Shown: positions 22,713 to 34,625, counted from the stretch's first letter. The stretch: DNA of 42,801 nucleotides from Diphasiastrum complanatum (GCA_029204225.1 MU834967.1:1-42801); one strand, 5' to 3'. Notes: generated by a model from the letters alone, not told the origin. Numbers and translations: made by a program.

Positions 22713-23340
22713 TTAATCTGAATCCATGAATGCCTTGACCTTCAAACTTAGTTTTGCACAAAATTTCTTATATACATCCAAGCTTAGTGCCTTAGTAAAA
22801 ATATCAATTGTCATGTCTTGTGTTCGGCAGTACTGCAAGTTTAACTCCATGTCGAAAACTTTGCTTCTGACATAGTGATACTTGATTTCAATGTGCTTAC
22901 TTCTGGAATGAAACTTAGGGTTAGCCGACAAAGCAATAGCACTTTGATTATCACAAAATAAAATTGTCAGAGCATATTGTTTCAAACCAACGTTTGAAAG
23001 TAAATTTCTCAACCACACTGCTTCCTTCGTAGCTTCAAAGGCTACGATATACTCCGATTCGGTAGATGATAGAGCTATCAAAGTTTGCTTGCAACTGTTC
23101 CATGAAATAGGACCATTTTTTAGGAAGAATGTGAATCCATATGTGGATTTACGAGTGTCTGCATCTCCTGTCCAACTTGCATCCACTGAGAATATTGAGT
23201 TTGTCGTTGTCGACTGCTCCATAACAAATGCATAGGTCCATAGTAGCTCAAATATATCTCATGACTCTGATGAGAGCTTTCCAATGTGTAATACCAAGAT
23301 TAGCCATAAATTGACTTAAGGAACTCACAGCTGTGAAGAA
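22713..23340 (-). pseudogene. Copia RNase H with RT tail
   Basis: C-terminal pol segment of a Ty1/copia element. RNase H is open from 23222 to its stop at 22713, with VDASWTGDADTRKSTYG, then ALSSTESEY, LFCDNQSAI, KHIEIKYHYVR and DIFTKAL in the expected order. Just upstream, in another frame, is an RT tail (SQFMANLGITHWKALIRVMRYI) containing a stop and a frameshift. The rest of pol is missing; sequence from 23340 leftwards in the element is replaced by unrelated DNA. Confidence 0.88.
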
Positions 23341-23985
23341 TAGGCAAAATCTAGCTTGAGTATTTTGCAATTTCATGTAGATATGTAAATCTCACATGTG
23401 TGGAGGCATAATAATTTTAGTTCATTTATGTTGAGTTTGAAAAGCCAATATGCCTTAAACTTGAGACACATGTTAGTAGGTACTAGGCCAAAAGTAGCTT
23501 TGATTAGCTCAAGGTGGTGTAGGCCTTTGACATTTGGCATGATGATAGAGGGCTATTGACATTTCTTTTGATGTTGTTATATTGTCATGTGACCAATCAA
23601 AAGAGAGAGATGCACAAAAATGGTTCAATCATATGTAAGGAGTGAGAATCCAATGGACCAATCAAATTTAGAGGTGCTATGTAAGAGATCCAATCATATT
23701 ACATGATGACGACATCTCTTCTTGGAACTAGAGCTACTATTAGAGAGTGAAAGAGAGCTCATTTGCACTTAGCTTTTTGAAGAGATTGAGAGCTTATACA
23801 CCTAGATTTGTCTCCATTTTCTCTCTCTAATTGAGTGCCTCATGTACATTTTTTCTCTACTCGAGAGCAAGCTACTTCCATACTTAGTTTTTTTTTTTCA
23901 AAAGTGGTCTGTCATAGTGAATGATACATGTTGAACGATTGATGCATGTTTTGTGTGCTCTTGCCTTAGAATTGTCAATCTAGAT
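23341..23985. other. Unassigned DNA between copia fragments
   Basis: AT-rich with no supported frame or repeat boundary. It separates two minus-strand copia RT/RNase H fragments and may be an insertion or a deletion scar. Confidence 0.4.
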
Positions 23986-23989
23986 TGTG

Positions 23990-24340
23990 TAAATCAATCT
24001 TGTAGATCTTATGTGCAATCACACCCACCTCAGAAGATCAACCACATTGCTTTGAGAGTCCTCACACATGTAAAAAAGTACACAGCAACAAAAGCTATGT
24101 CTAGTCTAGTACAGATCATTGCATACATAAGAGAACCTGTCATTGAGTGATAAGGGTACTCATGCATCTGCTCCTTTTCTTTTATCGTATGACAACACCG
24201 GTCCTTCGACAACTTGAGTCCTGGCTCCATTGGTGAGTGAGCTAACTTGAAATTCATCATATTATATCCGATTAACATATTTTAAATGTATCTCTATTGA
24301 GTAATATAAATCAACTTATGCTTCTTCTCTCTTTGGATCT
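23990..24340 (-). pseudogene. Copia RT C-terminal fragment
   Basis: Minus-strand frame from about 24278 reads FKLAHSPMEPGLKLSKD, then YPYHSMTGSLMYAMICTR.DIAF, matching the copia RT end (y.s.vGSLmYAm..TRPDia). It carries no other domain, so it is a short piece of a separate copia copy. Confidence 0.8.
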
Positions 24341-24394
24341 GAATACCTAGACAGTATTGAGCTTCGCCAGATACAAGCCCTGATACCATGGAGG

Positions 24395-25138
24395 AAGAAG
24401 AAAGCCATTGACTTTGCCAAGTGAAGTTAGTAAGAAACTGTCACGTCTTAATGAGAGTGGTATAGTTGATAGTACATTGTTTCGTCGACTCATTGGTAGT
24501 CTCTTATATAACACCACTACTAGACCAGACATCAGCTATGTTGTGAGTCAGTTTATGGCAACACCTTATACCTTGGAACATTGGAAAGCAGCTAAATGCA
24601 TCCTAAGTTACATGAAAGGCACACTTGATCTTCGTCTAGTCTATTCAAGACAATTTGATTTGCCAATGTTAAAAGGATGTGTGGATGCTGAGTAGGGTGA
24701 TAGTGTAGACGATAGAAGATCCACCACTGGTTATGCTTTTGATGTTGGAAATGGTTGTTTTTCCTGGTCAAGCAAAACGCAGGACATTGTATCACTTTCC
24801 ACCACTAAAGCTGAATATAAAGCCTTATGCTCAACAACACAAGAAGTGGCTTGGCTACGAGAGCTATTTAAAGATATTGGAATAAAGCAAGCCAAAGTTC
24901 CAATAATCTCTTGTGACAGTCAGAGTGGAATTCAATTGGCTAAAAATTCGGTGTTTCATGCTATAACAAAGCACATAGAAGTAAAGTATCACTTTATACG
25001 TGAAAAGCTTTGTTCAAAGGATATAGATGTAATTCATTGTAGTATTGCTACAAAAGTAGCTGATATATTCACAAAGTCATCCAAGAAGCAACTTCAACAG
25101 ATTTCAACCACTTTGAAATCCAAGAAGGAAAAAAAGTG
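24395..25138 (+). pseudogene. Copia RT tail and RNase H fragment
   Basis: Plus-strand pol end of a copia element: RRLIGSLLYNTTTRPDISY, then SQFMATPYTLEHWKAAKCI (RT tail), followed after a TAG at about 24692 (expected Trp in a DAEWG context) by RRSTTGYAFDVGNGCFSW, SLSTTKAEYKAL, WLRELFKDIG, SCDSQSGIQLAKN, KHIEVKYHFIR and VADIFTKS, ending at the TGA near 25138. Only one nonsense change is seen, so it is fairly young. No LTR follows. Confidence 0.88.
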
Positions 25139-25389
25139 AGGTCATACCTAACTACTAAATAATTTGACGAATTGGATCAAATGGCGTCGGAACCCCGGCA
25201 ACCAAAGAAGAAAAAGTTGAAGAAATCTATGTTACGGATGAAGGCTAAATAATTCATGAAGAAACATAAATTTATTTCTATTCAAATGTCAACTGCTAAT
25301 ATCGAAGACAATTCTGTCTCAATTCCTTCCATGCACTTTGTCATCACTCTTCTGGGATCATAATGAACAACCCGAAGATTTGCTCGTAT

Positions 25390-26045
25390 GGTGCATCCAC
25401 CAAAGAGGTATATACCTCAAGCTTTCAAGGCAACAATTGAGGAGCCACTCACTATTCATGATGCATTATTGAATGCAGACTTTGATAAGTGAAAAATAGC
25501 AATGGATAGTGAATATGATTCATTACTCAAGAATTAGACCTGAACTCTTGTCGAACCACCAGTCAAAAGAAAGATTATCGATTGTAAATGGATCTTTGAA
25601 AGTCGAATCTTTCAAAGTGATTCGACATGACAGATCTAGGACTAGTTTACACTCTACTTGGTATTCAGATCTTTTGTGATCGAACCAAGAAGACATTCTT
25701 TCTAAGCCAACAGAGGTGCTTACAAAACATTTTTAAGAAATTCAAATGCTTGAATCAAAACCAATCGATTCGCCAATGGAACCATGACTCAAACTCAGCA
25801 AAGATATGTGTCCTTTGACACTTGCTGATATCTTTGACATGAAAAGTTATCCATACCAATCTTCAATTGACTCATTAATGCATATAATGGTGTGCACCAA
25901 ACCTGATCTGGCATATACAAAAAGCACACTTTCACAATTCATGTCAAATCCAAGAATCCAATATTGGAAAGCACTCAAAAGAGTGATGAAATACATTCAA
26001 GTGACAAACAACCAAGTTCTTTGTTATTATGATAGATCTGCTACA
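25390..26045 (+). pseudogene. Copia RT fragment with internal deletion
   Basis: Starts with the RT N-terminal motif (TIEEPLTIHDALLNADFDK, then LVEPPVKRKIIDCKWIFE near 25450-25610) and jumps to the RT C-terminal part (DLGLVYTLLGIQI at 25630, SYPYQSSIDSLMHIM near 25845, KPDLAYTKSTLSQFM near 25900). The catalytic YVDD region is missing. Several stops and frame changes are present. RNase H is absent because the LTR at 26052 begins directly behind it. Confidence 0.85.
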
Positions 26046-26051
26046 ACGTTA

Positions 26052-27008
26052 TGTTGGATTATTCGACTATCGAGTGATTCATCCGAATAATCGATCTTTA
26101 ACCTACATCCATTCATCTATCCAATTCAGCAGTTTTATTCGTGTTTCTATCTGCAGAAATACTCAAGAATCGCTCAACAGGTTGCTTTGACATATCAAAG
26201 CATCCAACACATCAACAATGTCGATGAAAGTCGAAGGAGTCAGATTTGTCAAAGAACGACAATTACTATTTCGCCTGATATGAAGCTAAAGACTTGCCCT
26301 AACTGCTTTGCAAGAAAATTTCCAGAAAGTTCTACAGCACATTGCGGCTAACTACCAATTGCGATCTACGATCTGATTAGCTGTCATACTAGATACCCAT
26401 TACTTTAGTATAAATAGCTGATCATCAAAGACTTCTACAACTCTCTAGCTTAGTTCTTTTCAGAGTTCTATTAGAGTATTGTTATTCACGCTTACTACTA
26501 ATTAACGGAAGTGCATCAGACAGAGTTTTTAGTTACTCAGAGATAGCTTAGAGTACGCGGTTTCATCCGTTACTGTTTCGTGCTCTTATCATCTGATTCG
26601 TACATGATACTTACTGAATCAATTTATCTTCTTATTGCCTTCGGTATCATGTCAGAATGTAGCTTCTCTGTAGTTATTTTTAACTAATAAATCTCTTATT
26701 GTTTCATCTGATTTGTTGAATACATCAATGCTACAATATCATATACATCACTTCGCACTCTGAAACCATTTGGCTATGAAATTACTTTAGTGCTAATGAT
26801 TTCAAAATTAGTTGCTAAAAGATTGAACGTGACTTCTGTCATTATAGCTTTGTTCAATTATTGATAGGCGTAGTCATGCATTATTAGGAAAGAAGGCTCG
26901 TCCCGCTGCGCTCGGTAGTTCGTTTACAGACTTCAACTTATCGAATCGACTTTTCATTCCCTCTTGCCAATATGGCATCCGAGATCTACTACTATTAGAT
27001 ACCTTACA
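26052..27008 (+). repeat. 5' LTR of the plus-strand copia element (about 957 bp)
   Basis: Begins TGTTGGATTATTC and ends TTACA, adjoining the primer-binding site. A promoter-like stretch TAGTATAAATAG lies near 26404-26415. It shares segments with the LTR pieces at 22205-22705 and 19240-20493. The 3' LTR of the same element is not in the window because its 3' half has been lost. Confidence 0.8.
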
Positions 27009-27019
27009 TGGTATCAGAG
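27009..27019 (+). promoter_or_regulatory. Primer-binding site, initiator-Met tRNA
   Basis: TGGTATCAGAG immediately after the LTR end, the standard copia primer site. Confidence 0.9.
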
Positions 27020-27182
27020 TGATATCATTAGATACTTTTCATAGTATCATATCAGAGCATACTTGCTCTTAATTCTTCAATTTGTATTATTAAATTTCAG
27101 TATCAGATAATTGTTTTTCAATTGTAGCGTCACACGACATCATTCTTAAAGTAATCGATTTATCGACAGACTAAAGTTCCAG

Positions 27183-28353
27183 ATGGATTATCAAAGTAAA
27201 GCCAGTCTCATTGTAGACAAGCTGAATGAATCCAATTACTATTTGTGAAAATTTAAGATGAAGACCTTGCTAATTGCCAACGAGTTGTGGAATGTTGTCA
27301 CAGGTATCGAAGTAAAGCTTGAAGACGACACAATCGACTCAAAGTGGAAATTGAAGGGGGGGGGGGGGGGGGGGTATGGTAAAGCTTTCACACTTATTAT
27401 TCTCAATATATCAGACACTCAGATTGGCCACATATAAGCTCAAACTTCAAAAGAAGCATGAGACATCATGAGCTCATTATATGATATGAGAGACGTGACT
27501 TCCAAGTTACATCTCAGGAGAAAATTCTTCACACTCAAGACGATCAAGACGCAATCATGTCATTGCTTTCAAGCCTGCCTTTTACATATGAAAATTGGGT
27601 GATGATCATATCGACACACTAGAGTTATAACTATGTTGCTACAATAATCGAAAAAGTCAAGACACCTCTTCGACTTCATCATCTCATGCTCTATATGTCA
27701 ACAAAGGCTCAAAACGACGGAAGAAGAAAAGCTCTAAGCAGTCCGCATCAAATCAAAAGCCGACACAAAGTCAAGAGCAATTATCGAATCCACAGTCGAA
27801 GAAGGAGATGTTCTGTAAGTATTGCAAACGCACTAATCATGAGATCCAAGATTGCAGGGTATTAAAAGCAAAGAATGTCAGCAAACAACCAAAACAACAG
27901 GCGAATGTAGTCACAACATTATCTCTCGAACTTCATATGGACGAAGGATCGTTTATGGTCAGAGACCAAAAGGTGTGACTCGATAATTCTTGGTTTTTGG
28001 ATTCTTGAGCTACTCAACATATGACCAGTCATCGGGAGCATTTTCACTCCTATACGTCTTACAGTACAAAGAAATTCGTTCATCTTGGCGATGATAGCAC
28101 ACACACAATCAAAGGTGAAGGCACTGTAAGATTGATATTCCAGCATGATCAATTCAAACTACTATCAAAAGTTTTGTATGTACCTAAATTCTCTACGAAT
28201 CTATTATTAGTAAGTAGAATTACTGATTTAGGTCATAGGGTAGAGTTTGAGTCTGATTGATGCCGAATTATCGATAGGACAAATAAGATCCTTGCACTCG
28301 GCAAGAGGCATGGATACTTACATAGACTTGCGCATTGTTATTTTTTCACTAGT
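27183..28353 (+). pseudogene. Copia gag and protease
   Basis: Gag starts at 27183 with MDYQSKASLIVDKLNESNYY and continues KFKMKTLLIANELWNVVTG, with TGA where Trp is expected. A run of 19 G (27356-27374) then breaks the frame. A CCHC zinc knuckle (CKYCKRTNHEIQDC) lies near 27812-27855. The aspartic protease begins near 27985, with WFLDS then TGA in place of the catalytic-loop Gly, then ATQHMT and VLYVPKFSTNLLLVSRI. The reading frame reaches RHGYLHRL and is interrupted at 28354 by the 8.9-kb DNA transposon. The element could not make functional protein. Confidence 0.85.
27356..27374. repeat. G19 homopolymer
   Basis: Nineteen consecutive G inside the copia gag; such runs can form G-quadruplex and are prone to length error in sequencing. 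Confidence 0.95.
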
Positions 28354-28362
28354 CAAGCCTTG
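28354..28362 (+). repeat. Target-site duplication CAAGCCTTG (left)
   Basis: 9-bp direct repeat, identical to 37284-37292. It encodes Q-A-L in the copia frame. Note that the sequence is nearly its own reverse complement. Confidence 0.75.
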
Positions 28363-28410
28363 AGGGTTTTGACATTCTACGAGTAACTTATTCACGAGTT
28401 GTGCGAGTTT
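28363..28410 (+). repeat. Left terminal inverted repeat of the 8.9-kb element
   Basis: Starts AGGGTTTTGACATTCTACG and ends GAGTTGTGCGAGTTT. Pairs with the reverse complement of about 37238-37283. Confidence 0.75.
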
Positions 28411-29588
28411 TTTTGTGCAAACATTCCACAAAATCATAGCACATGGCATGCCATCAAATTGGCATGTCATCTACATAAACTGCATTGACCAAATTCATGA
28501 CACATAGTATTGCTTTTTGCAAAGTCATGTCAGAATTGCATGCTTCGAAACAATGTGCAAACAAATTTCTGTGTGAAAACTTAGGTGCTTCAAAATTGTT
28601 GTTTTATGCAACAAGTAACATCCTTATTTGTTTTCCCAACATGACAAAAAATTGCATGATACAAGTATCAATGACCATCGTGTTTTTATATGACATCAAG
28701 CAAACATTAACATCCTTAATTCCACACACATGAAAAACTTGCTCTTGAACCACTCTCTCGTCAAATAGAGACAATGAAATACTACTTCCCCTTTTATCTA
28801 CCTGAAATATAATTTAAAGATACAACTTTCCATTTCATTAGGTTGGTATGCAATGAAACGAAATGTGTAATGCCCGACTATAGTCTACGTAGCCTACATT
28901 CCCGACAATGAAATTTTGTAGAGATTCCTTGTTGGTAGGACATAGTCGGAATTGTTAATAGAACAAGACAACAACTTGATTTATGCATTTTTTGAATTGC
29001 TTTGTCTAGATTATATCCATACCCCAAACTTGGGAGACCAGCCACTAGTTGCAACACAATGGATGTGCATAAAAAAATAACACTTGAAAAAGTGGCACAT
29101 ACCCACAATTAAGCAAATTAAAACATTGTCTTTTATGATTAACAAAGTAGCCAAAAACGTCATTCATGTCAGTTAATATTACTAAGAATATACTACTCTT
29201 CCAAGTCCACAATGGCCTCGTCATCAACAAAATGCATTTCTTTCGCCTTTGCTCACGTACCATCACACTATCATAGGGATGCATGTCCCCAGCCATCACA
29301 TTGGCCATACCTGTAATGCAACAAGGCAAATCACTGTGACATCCACAAATTAACTTCAACAGACAAAAATCTAGTTATAAAGATGACATGACACCAATTT
29401 ACTCACTATCTTTCTGGGGATGAGATCTCCACTATAGCCGAGCCCATCTCTGGCAATAAAAGACTATATGTACTAACTCCAATATCAAGCATACTGACCT
29501 CACTGTCCACCAGCCCTGCAAAAAAAATTGTATTATATACACAAGAACACAAACATGATGCTTTAGACTCAAAAGAATAAAAAACAAG
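28411..29588 (-). other. Possible eroded 3' exons of the ParB-methyltransferase gene
   Basis: Downstream of the methyltransferase stop there are short minus-strand stretches after good acceptors. One near 29420-29515 reads SEVSMLDIGVSTYSLLLPEM. Another after an acceptor near 29310 can be read YGQCDGWGHASL and, in another frame, KEMHFVDDEAIVDLEE. These could be C-terminal exons lost to mutation or unrelated noise. Nothing else is supported down to the terminal repeat. Confidence 0.3.
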
Positions 29589-32500
29589 TCACAACATTGT
29601 AAGATTATCTCGATTTTTCGTAACCCAGTCTATACATTTCTCATCCGAATCCAATCCAAACAAGTGCACTCCACACTTTCGTGCACCCAAAATAGACGTT
29701 CCCGTCCCCAATAGCAGATCAACCACAACTCCTTCCAGACAAAAAGCGGAGTGCAAGAAAAACATCAAATACTCACTCTTTTCACTACTACCTCGCACTG
29801 GGTCATTTGTGCCACTATCTTTGGACCACTCATAACTAGGTAGGTAATGGGTCCATAAGTCGCTCTCAATACTCAAAAGAGTATCATCAACAATAGCTGC
29901 ACGCTCTCGATGAAGTGGAGGGTTACAATCTCTCCGTGCCATAATGTACACATCCAATACATGCATCTGAATTACAAAGTCTTCTCTCCTCCTTTTCAAA
30001 ACTGGTAGTTGTTGCAATGTAGGGTTGAGCTCACATTTTTCCTTCCTTTTTTGTCCACAATTTGAATATACTTTTCTGGGCCTAGTTCAGCCATGAATTT
30101 TGCAACCATTGCTTGAGCTACTGTATCATCTGCATCATCAACAACAAGTCTACCTTTTTGATGAAGCTCATATTGAGTAGTTTTTGTGACACGACATGCG
30201 CCATCTCTGAAGTCAATCCACCAAGGACAGTACTTGGTCTCCCACTCACCCATGCCTCCACTTCTTCCAACATTTACCTTAGCAGAGTACATACTCATCT
30301 CTCGCTCAATTGAGACTTGATTCCACATGTAAACATCAGATGACATCTCCACTATAATTTTTTGCGAATGCAATTGAAACAAGAACTTAAAAATCAAAAG
30401 TTTAAATAATAATCATTCAAAAATTGCATGCTTCCTTATTGATGAAACACAAAGGTTACAACAAAAGATGACTACCTCCACACAATACGTTTTGCAACCA
30501 ATTTGACTCCAATCTTTGCATCCATCGTGAGTACAGGCTCCATAAGATGATAAATCAAAGAAAAGATCATCTCTATATCTCTATTTGATTGGCATGAAAT
30601 AGTTTGTCAAGTTGGGAGAGGTAGGCAAATCCAAATCTACAACCACCAAAAAATAGAAATTGTTATACTATGCAAGGGCCAACTATTGTACATAGTTGAG
30701 CATGAAAATATTCGACTTACTGTTGCACACAAGCTCACAAGCACTAAGTAAATACACAGAATTACCCAGCGAATCCGTCACTTTATTAATCCCAAGCAAA
30801 TGTACATAGATCAACAAGCAAACATGAGAGCTTTGCTGCAAGTCTCCTCCCAACCATAGCTGCATAGGAATACCATAATCATAATAAGGAATGTCTGACA
30901 AGGCTCACCCTATATCCCCTCAAACACCCCTAAACCCTGACACATCCTAACGTCGACACATGGCAAACTCCATGCGCAACCGACACTTGCCACTTGGCAG
31001 TACCTTGACACATAGGCAAGCTAGTAGGTGGACAATCTGACACGTGTCACTCATTCATTGGACCAAGTGTCCCAATGAGCATATGACACATGTCCTGTTG
31101 ACCCGTCCATTGACCGTCTGACAAGTGTCACTCATGCACTGGACCAAGTGTCCCAGTGAGCATGTGACACATGTCACGTTGACCAGTCAACCCTTCCTAC
31201 TTTTTAGGAGGTCAGTCCAGCAGACTCTCATGAGACCCGGTACCCCCTTGGCCATCTCGTATTTAGTCACTATAACAAATATTTGCATTGCAATTTACAA
31301 TTGTCTCCACAGGCCGATGACTTAGCCATTTACAATTTAATAATTACAATTTACCATACATTGGGCAAAGGGATTCAAAGTACATGTGACACTTACCTCC
31401 TGAATCTTGGCATGCTTCCAAAATCTTATTTGCCTCCAGAAGTAGTGTGTAAGAAAAAACTTCCTTCCCAACCCACAACCTAAAGGGTTTATGGCCATCT
31501 GGGATAGCATGTTGGTCACGCATGATTGAACCACCCAAACACATACTCAACCATTTACACCTTATCTCGTTAGATACATCAACAACTCTCAAAGTATTGA
31601 GTTTCTCTAGTCCCATGGCAAACCCTTTTTCTTCCAATGTTTTTGTGGTCACATATTTAAACCATGTCTCTCCATGCTTAGGGTCAGCAATCCCTAGCAG
31701 CTTTGACATTCGATTGCCCCATTTTTTTCTGATTCTTAGTTCTAGCTCTTTTTTTTGCTTCAAGTCACCATCTGATACTGCTTTATTCCGAATTAATTCC
31801 TCAAGCTCTCGTTGTATCTCATTCTTTGGTACATGATCACAACCAAAATCACAAATATATTTAGGAAACAACACAAGCTATGAGCTATAGCAGTGAACAC
31901 ATGTATACTTGTTAAACAAAACTCATAGATTGCTATACGTATATAAAATCAAATACATAGTAAGTTAGAGTACTCACATTATATACAACTCTTGCCAGCA
32001 TATATCTCTCACCTTACGAACTTGTTCTAACTCAACTGTAGAAGATTACTTTCAAAATAAGATGCATCACTCTCCCCCAGCTTTCTAACTGAATAAAGAA
32101 TATCTTTTAAATCAGTTTTGACTATCGCCTCCTCATTTAATCTGCACAAAAAAATTTACAAGAGAGATTACAACCATAGATCATCAACTTTTGTGTGCAA
32201 CATAAAGACATAAATTTCCAAACGTTGTATAAATAAAAGTAAAGTAAAACCTGTTGATCCTATTGAGAGCTCCCAACAAAGGTAGTGAATCCGAAGGAGA
32301 TATTGTTATGAAAGATGCCTTAACGGATATGTGTTGTTTTCTGTCAAAACGATAAATCTCTCGTACATCTTCAATCCAAGCTTGGGTTCTATGATTGCCA
32401 TCCCAACATGAAAACATTTTTCCTGATAGTTCTCCCCAGTCTGAATTGCTTGCTAAATCAGTCTCAAATTGATCATTTATTATACGCCATATTGGATCCC

Positions 32501-33061
32501 AAGATTTTTTGATTTCATCATTGAGTTGTATTGGGACCCCACCAGTGCTATACAAAGATAATACAAATGCTGCCTTTTCCTCCAAGTAACCATCTTCATG
32601 AAAAGTGTGTTTAAGTTTTGCCTTTGTAGGTCCTACCTAGCGAACACACTCATGAATGAAAATTCTACACAGTGGGATGCGTGGTGGCTAAGTGGGCTTT
32701 ACAATCCTCAATCGATTCATTGTCTCTGATAACATCTCAACCTGGAAAGTGACGGGAATTTGTGCTAGTTCATCATCATCTCTTTTTCCTCTTTCTTTGT
32801 AGTTTCGATAATCTCTTCTTCCTCATGGAGATCCTCATGTAGATCGTTTTCCAAGTTTTTACACTCAATCTCAGAAAGACTCTCATCTTGGACTACTACT
32901 TGTTCATCTTGGATAGGATGCACATACTCTTCCACCTGGGAGTTGTCAGTTTGGTTAGGCATCTCTGAAATAATTAACTTGGTCTCAATGGGATTAGACT
33001 GAATGGAAGCAACTGCTGTGTGAAGGTCCAATTTTCTTTGCATCGACCTAGTCAGAACCAT
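29589..33061 (-). pseudogene. ParB-like/SAM-methyltransferase fusion gene, broken
   Basis: Six exons can be joined in phase: 33061-32251, 32141-32013, 31877-31397, 30894-30721, 30636-30476 and 30385-29589, about 850 codons. After an acidic N-terminus (Glu/Asp-rich, residues about 45-95) comes a ParB/sulfiredoxin-like segment: IPLCRIFIHECVR, then HEDGYLEEKAAFVLSLY, then FSCWDGNHRTQAW, the last matching the GxHR box. The middle is charged and unassigned. The C-terminus has VVVDLLLGTGTS, then FGLDSDEKC, like motif I and the next acidic loop of N4/N6 amino-methyltransferases whose motif I is C-terminal; KSEYLMFFLHSAF precedes it. No certain DPPY-type motif IV is present; DIPY at the exon-4 start is only a weak candidate. 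Damage: TAG at 32688-32690 and 32637-32639 (both probably Trp), TAG at 30581-30583, frameshifts near 32780, 32030 and 30035. Domain calls are by motif only. Confidence 0.65.
31031..31190. repeat. Tandem 81-bp repeat with CACGTG core
   Basis: Two imperfect copies (31031-31111 and 31112-31190) in the third intron of the ParB-methyltransferase gene share TGTCACTCAT, GGACCAAGTGTCCCA and GACACATGTC. The first holds the palindrome GACACGTGTC (31040-31049), a G-box core. More degenerate copies seem to lie just left of it. Confidence 0.8.
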
Positions 33062-33778
33062 TCGTGAACTGCAGAATGTAAATAGTGTCAGACAACAACA
33101 ACAATCTTTATACTAGAAGCAAGCCATTGAAACCATACTTATGCAAAGTTCAAACTATTGTTGAGCCTCAGACTTCTCTGTCAGCCAATACCAAATCAAA
33201 CAAAAAAGTGAATCTAGGTTATGTGACTCTTGTTGTAAGAAACATTCTGATTTTTGTTTCAAGATTGGGTGCAATAACTGAAAACATTGTTGTAAAAGGG
33301 AAATGTGGAAAGGATATGCAGAAAGAAGTCTCCAATGACTTTGCACATAGAAGTCTCCAGTATATGTGCTAAAGACGTGATCTAGTAATAGATGTTGTAT
33401 CTGCTATTAAATATACAAAAAGATTCCTTATTGTGAAAAAGTTCAAATAGTACCTTCATACAAGTAATTGTAGCAAGTATACAGCTTTAATACATATCGT
33501 TACAACTAGCTACACGCTTGCCCACTGATCTGTCTGGAGAATAGACACTGAGCTAGTAATATTTTGGTCAATGTGCATAAAGTCGGCCCACTGATCTGTT
33601 TGGAGAATCGCAATAACACATTGGCCAAAGTTCATATATAAGAATCTATGAGAAAATTGTTGTTATCTGGGGCAATTAGCCTATAATCTGTTTCTATTTT
33701 ATTTAATCGGATAATCCACTGTTAATCCGAAAGTGCTATTATAACTCAGAGATTTGGGAGATCTCATTGTTTCACAGG

Positions 33779-33797
33779 CTGCAAAATTTTTTTGCAG
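33779..33797. repeat. Hairpin, 8-bp stem with 3-base loop
   Basis: CTGCAAAA, TTT, TTTTGCAG: a perfect short inverted repeat one base from a larger palindrome. Confidence 0.85.
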
Positions 33798-33798
33798 T

Positions 33799-33834
33799 GC
33801 TCCCTCTGTGCACGCCGGCGTGCACAGAGGGAGC
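33799..33834. repeat. Perfect 36-bp palindrome
   Basis: GCTCCCTCTGTGCACGCC is followed without spacer by its exact reverse complement. It is GC-rich within AT-rich surroundings. Confidence 0.95.
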
Positions 33835-34576
33835 GCTGAGTCATCATCCTTTCATCCAATACTAAATTCATTGGCAACACTTCTCTAGACCGCATACTCC
33901 GGGTGCTTGTGACAATGACAGATGCATTTTTTTTCCATGTATGGATTTAGTGCATGATTTGCTAGAAGGGTTACTGTGACTCCTGCAAGGATTATTGCCT
34001 AGTCACTCTGCACAATGTGATCTGTTATCATCTGCTGCAGTAATAGTTCACTTTGATTCGGCACATTCTGCACGAAAGGAGGTTTCTGGAAACGTTTTGT
34101 CATGTGGGCAGTAATTTGTCTATTTGCTGCAGTTGTGCTTTACTTTGATTTGGCTTATCCTGCTTTAAAGCAGGTTTTTGGAAAGGTTTAATGATGTGGG
34201 TATTTGGTTTAAAACTCATAAATCCGAAAGACATGTATAAAGCTTTAGTTTTTTCACTACGTTACTGCGAAGTTGTTGCTACCAGAAGATTAGTAATCTA
34301 GTATACAGGAAGTAAACGGGAGAGAGCATTTTGTAGATCAAAGGGCAGCATGTGTGGCAGCCCGCTCTCTGATCAGCGGAGTGCAAATCACAAAAAGCAA
34401 AATGAAACCAAAACCTAAAACTTAAAAATGAAGCAAATCCATCCGAAAATATGCCATACCTGGAAAAGTTCTCAACATCATTTAGGATTGCAAGAAATGC
34501 CTTCTTTTGATTTCTTGTCCGTCACATAAAGTGCCGTTGGCTCCGAACCCTGATTTCATCCTTCGTTTGTTTGTTT

Positions 34577-34578
<2 letters not shown>

Positions 34579-34622
<44 letters not shown>
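34579..34622. repeat. (TC)n microsatellite
   Basis: TC run of 44 bases after a short (TTTG)n stretch. Confidence 0.95.

Positions 34623-34625
<3 letters not shown>

Noticed and set aside
24377-24388. PBS-like TGGTATCAGGGC on the minus strand
   Set aside because: No LTR adjoins it; it is followed directly by a copia RT fragment on the other strand, so it is at best an orphan remnant.
31031-31190. CRISPR-like array
   Set aside because: Only two adjacent imperfect units without spacers; an ordinary tandem repeat in a eukaryotic intron.
33085-33372. 95-codon plus-strand frame near the divergent promoter
   Set aside because: No recognisable domain and no frame continuation into a neighbouring exon.
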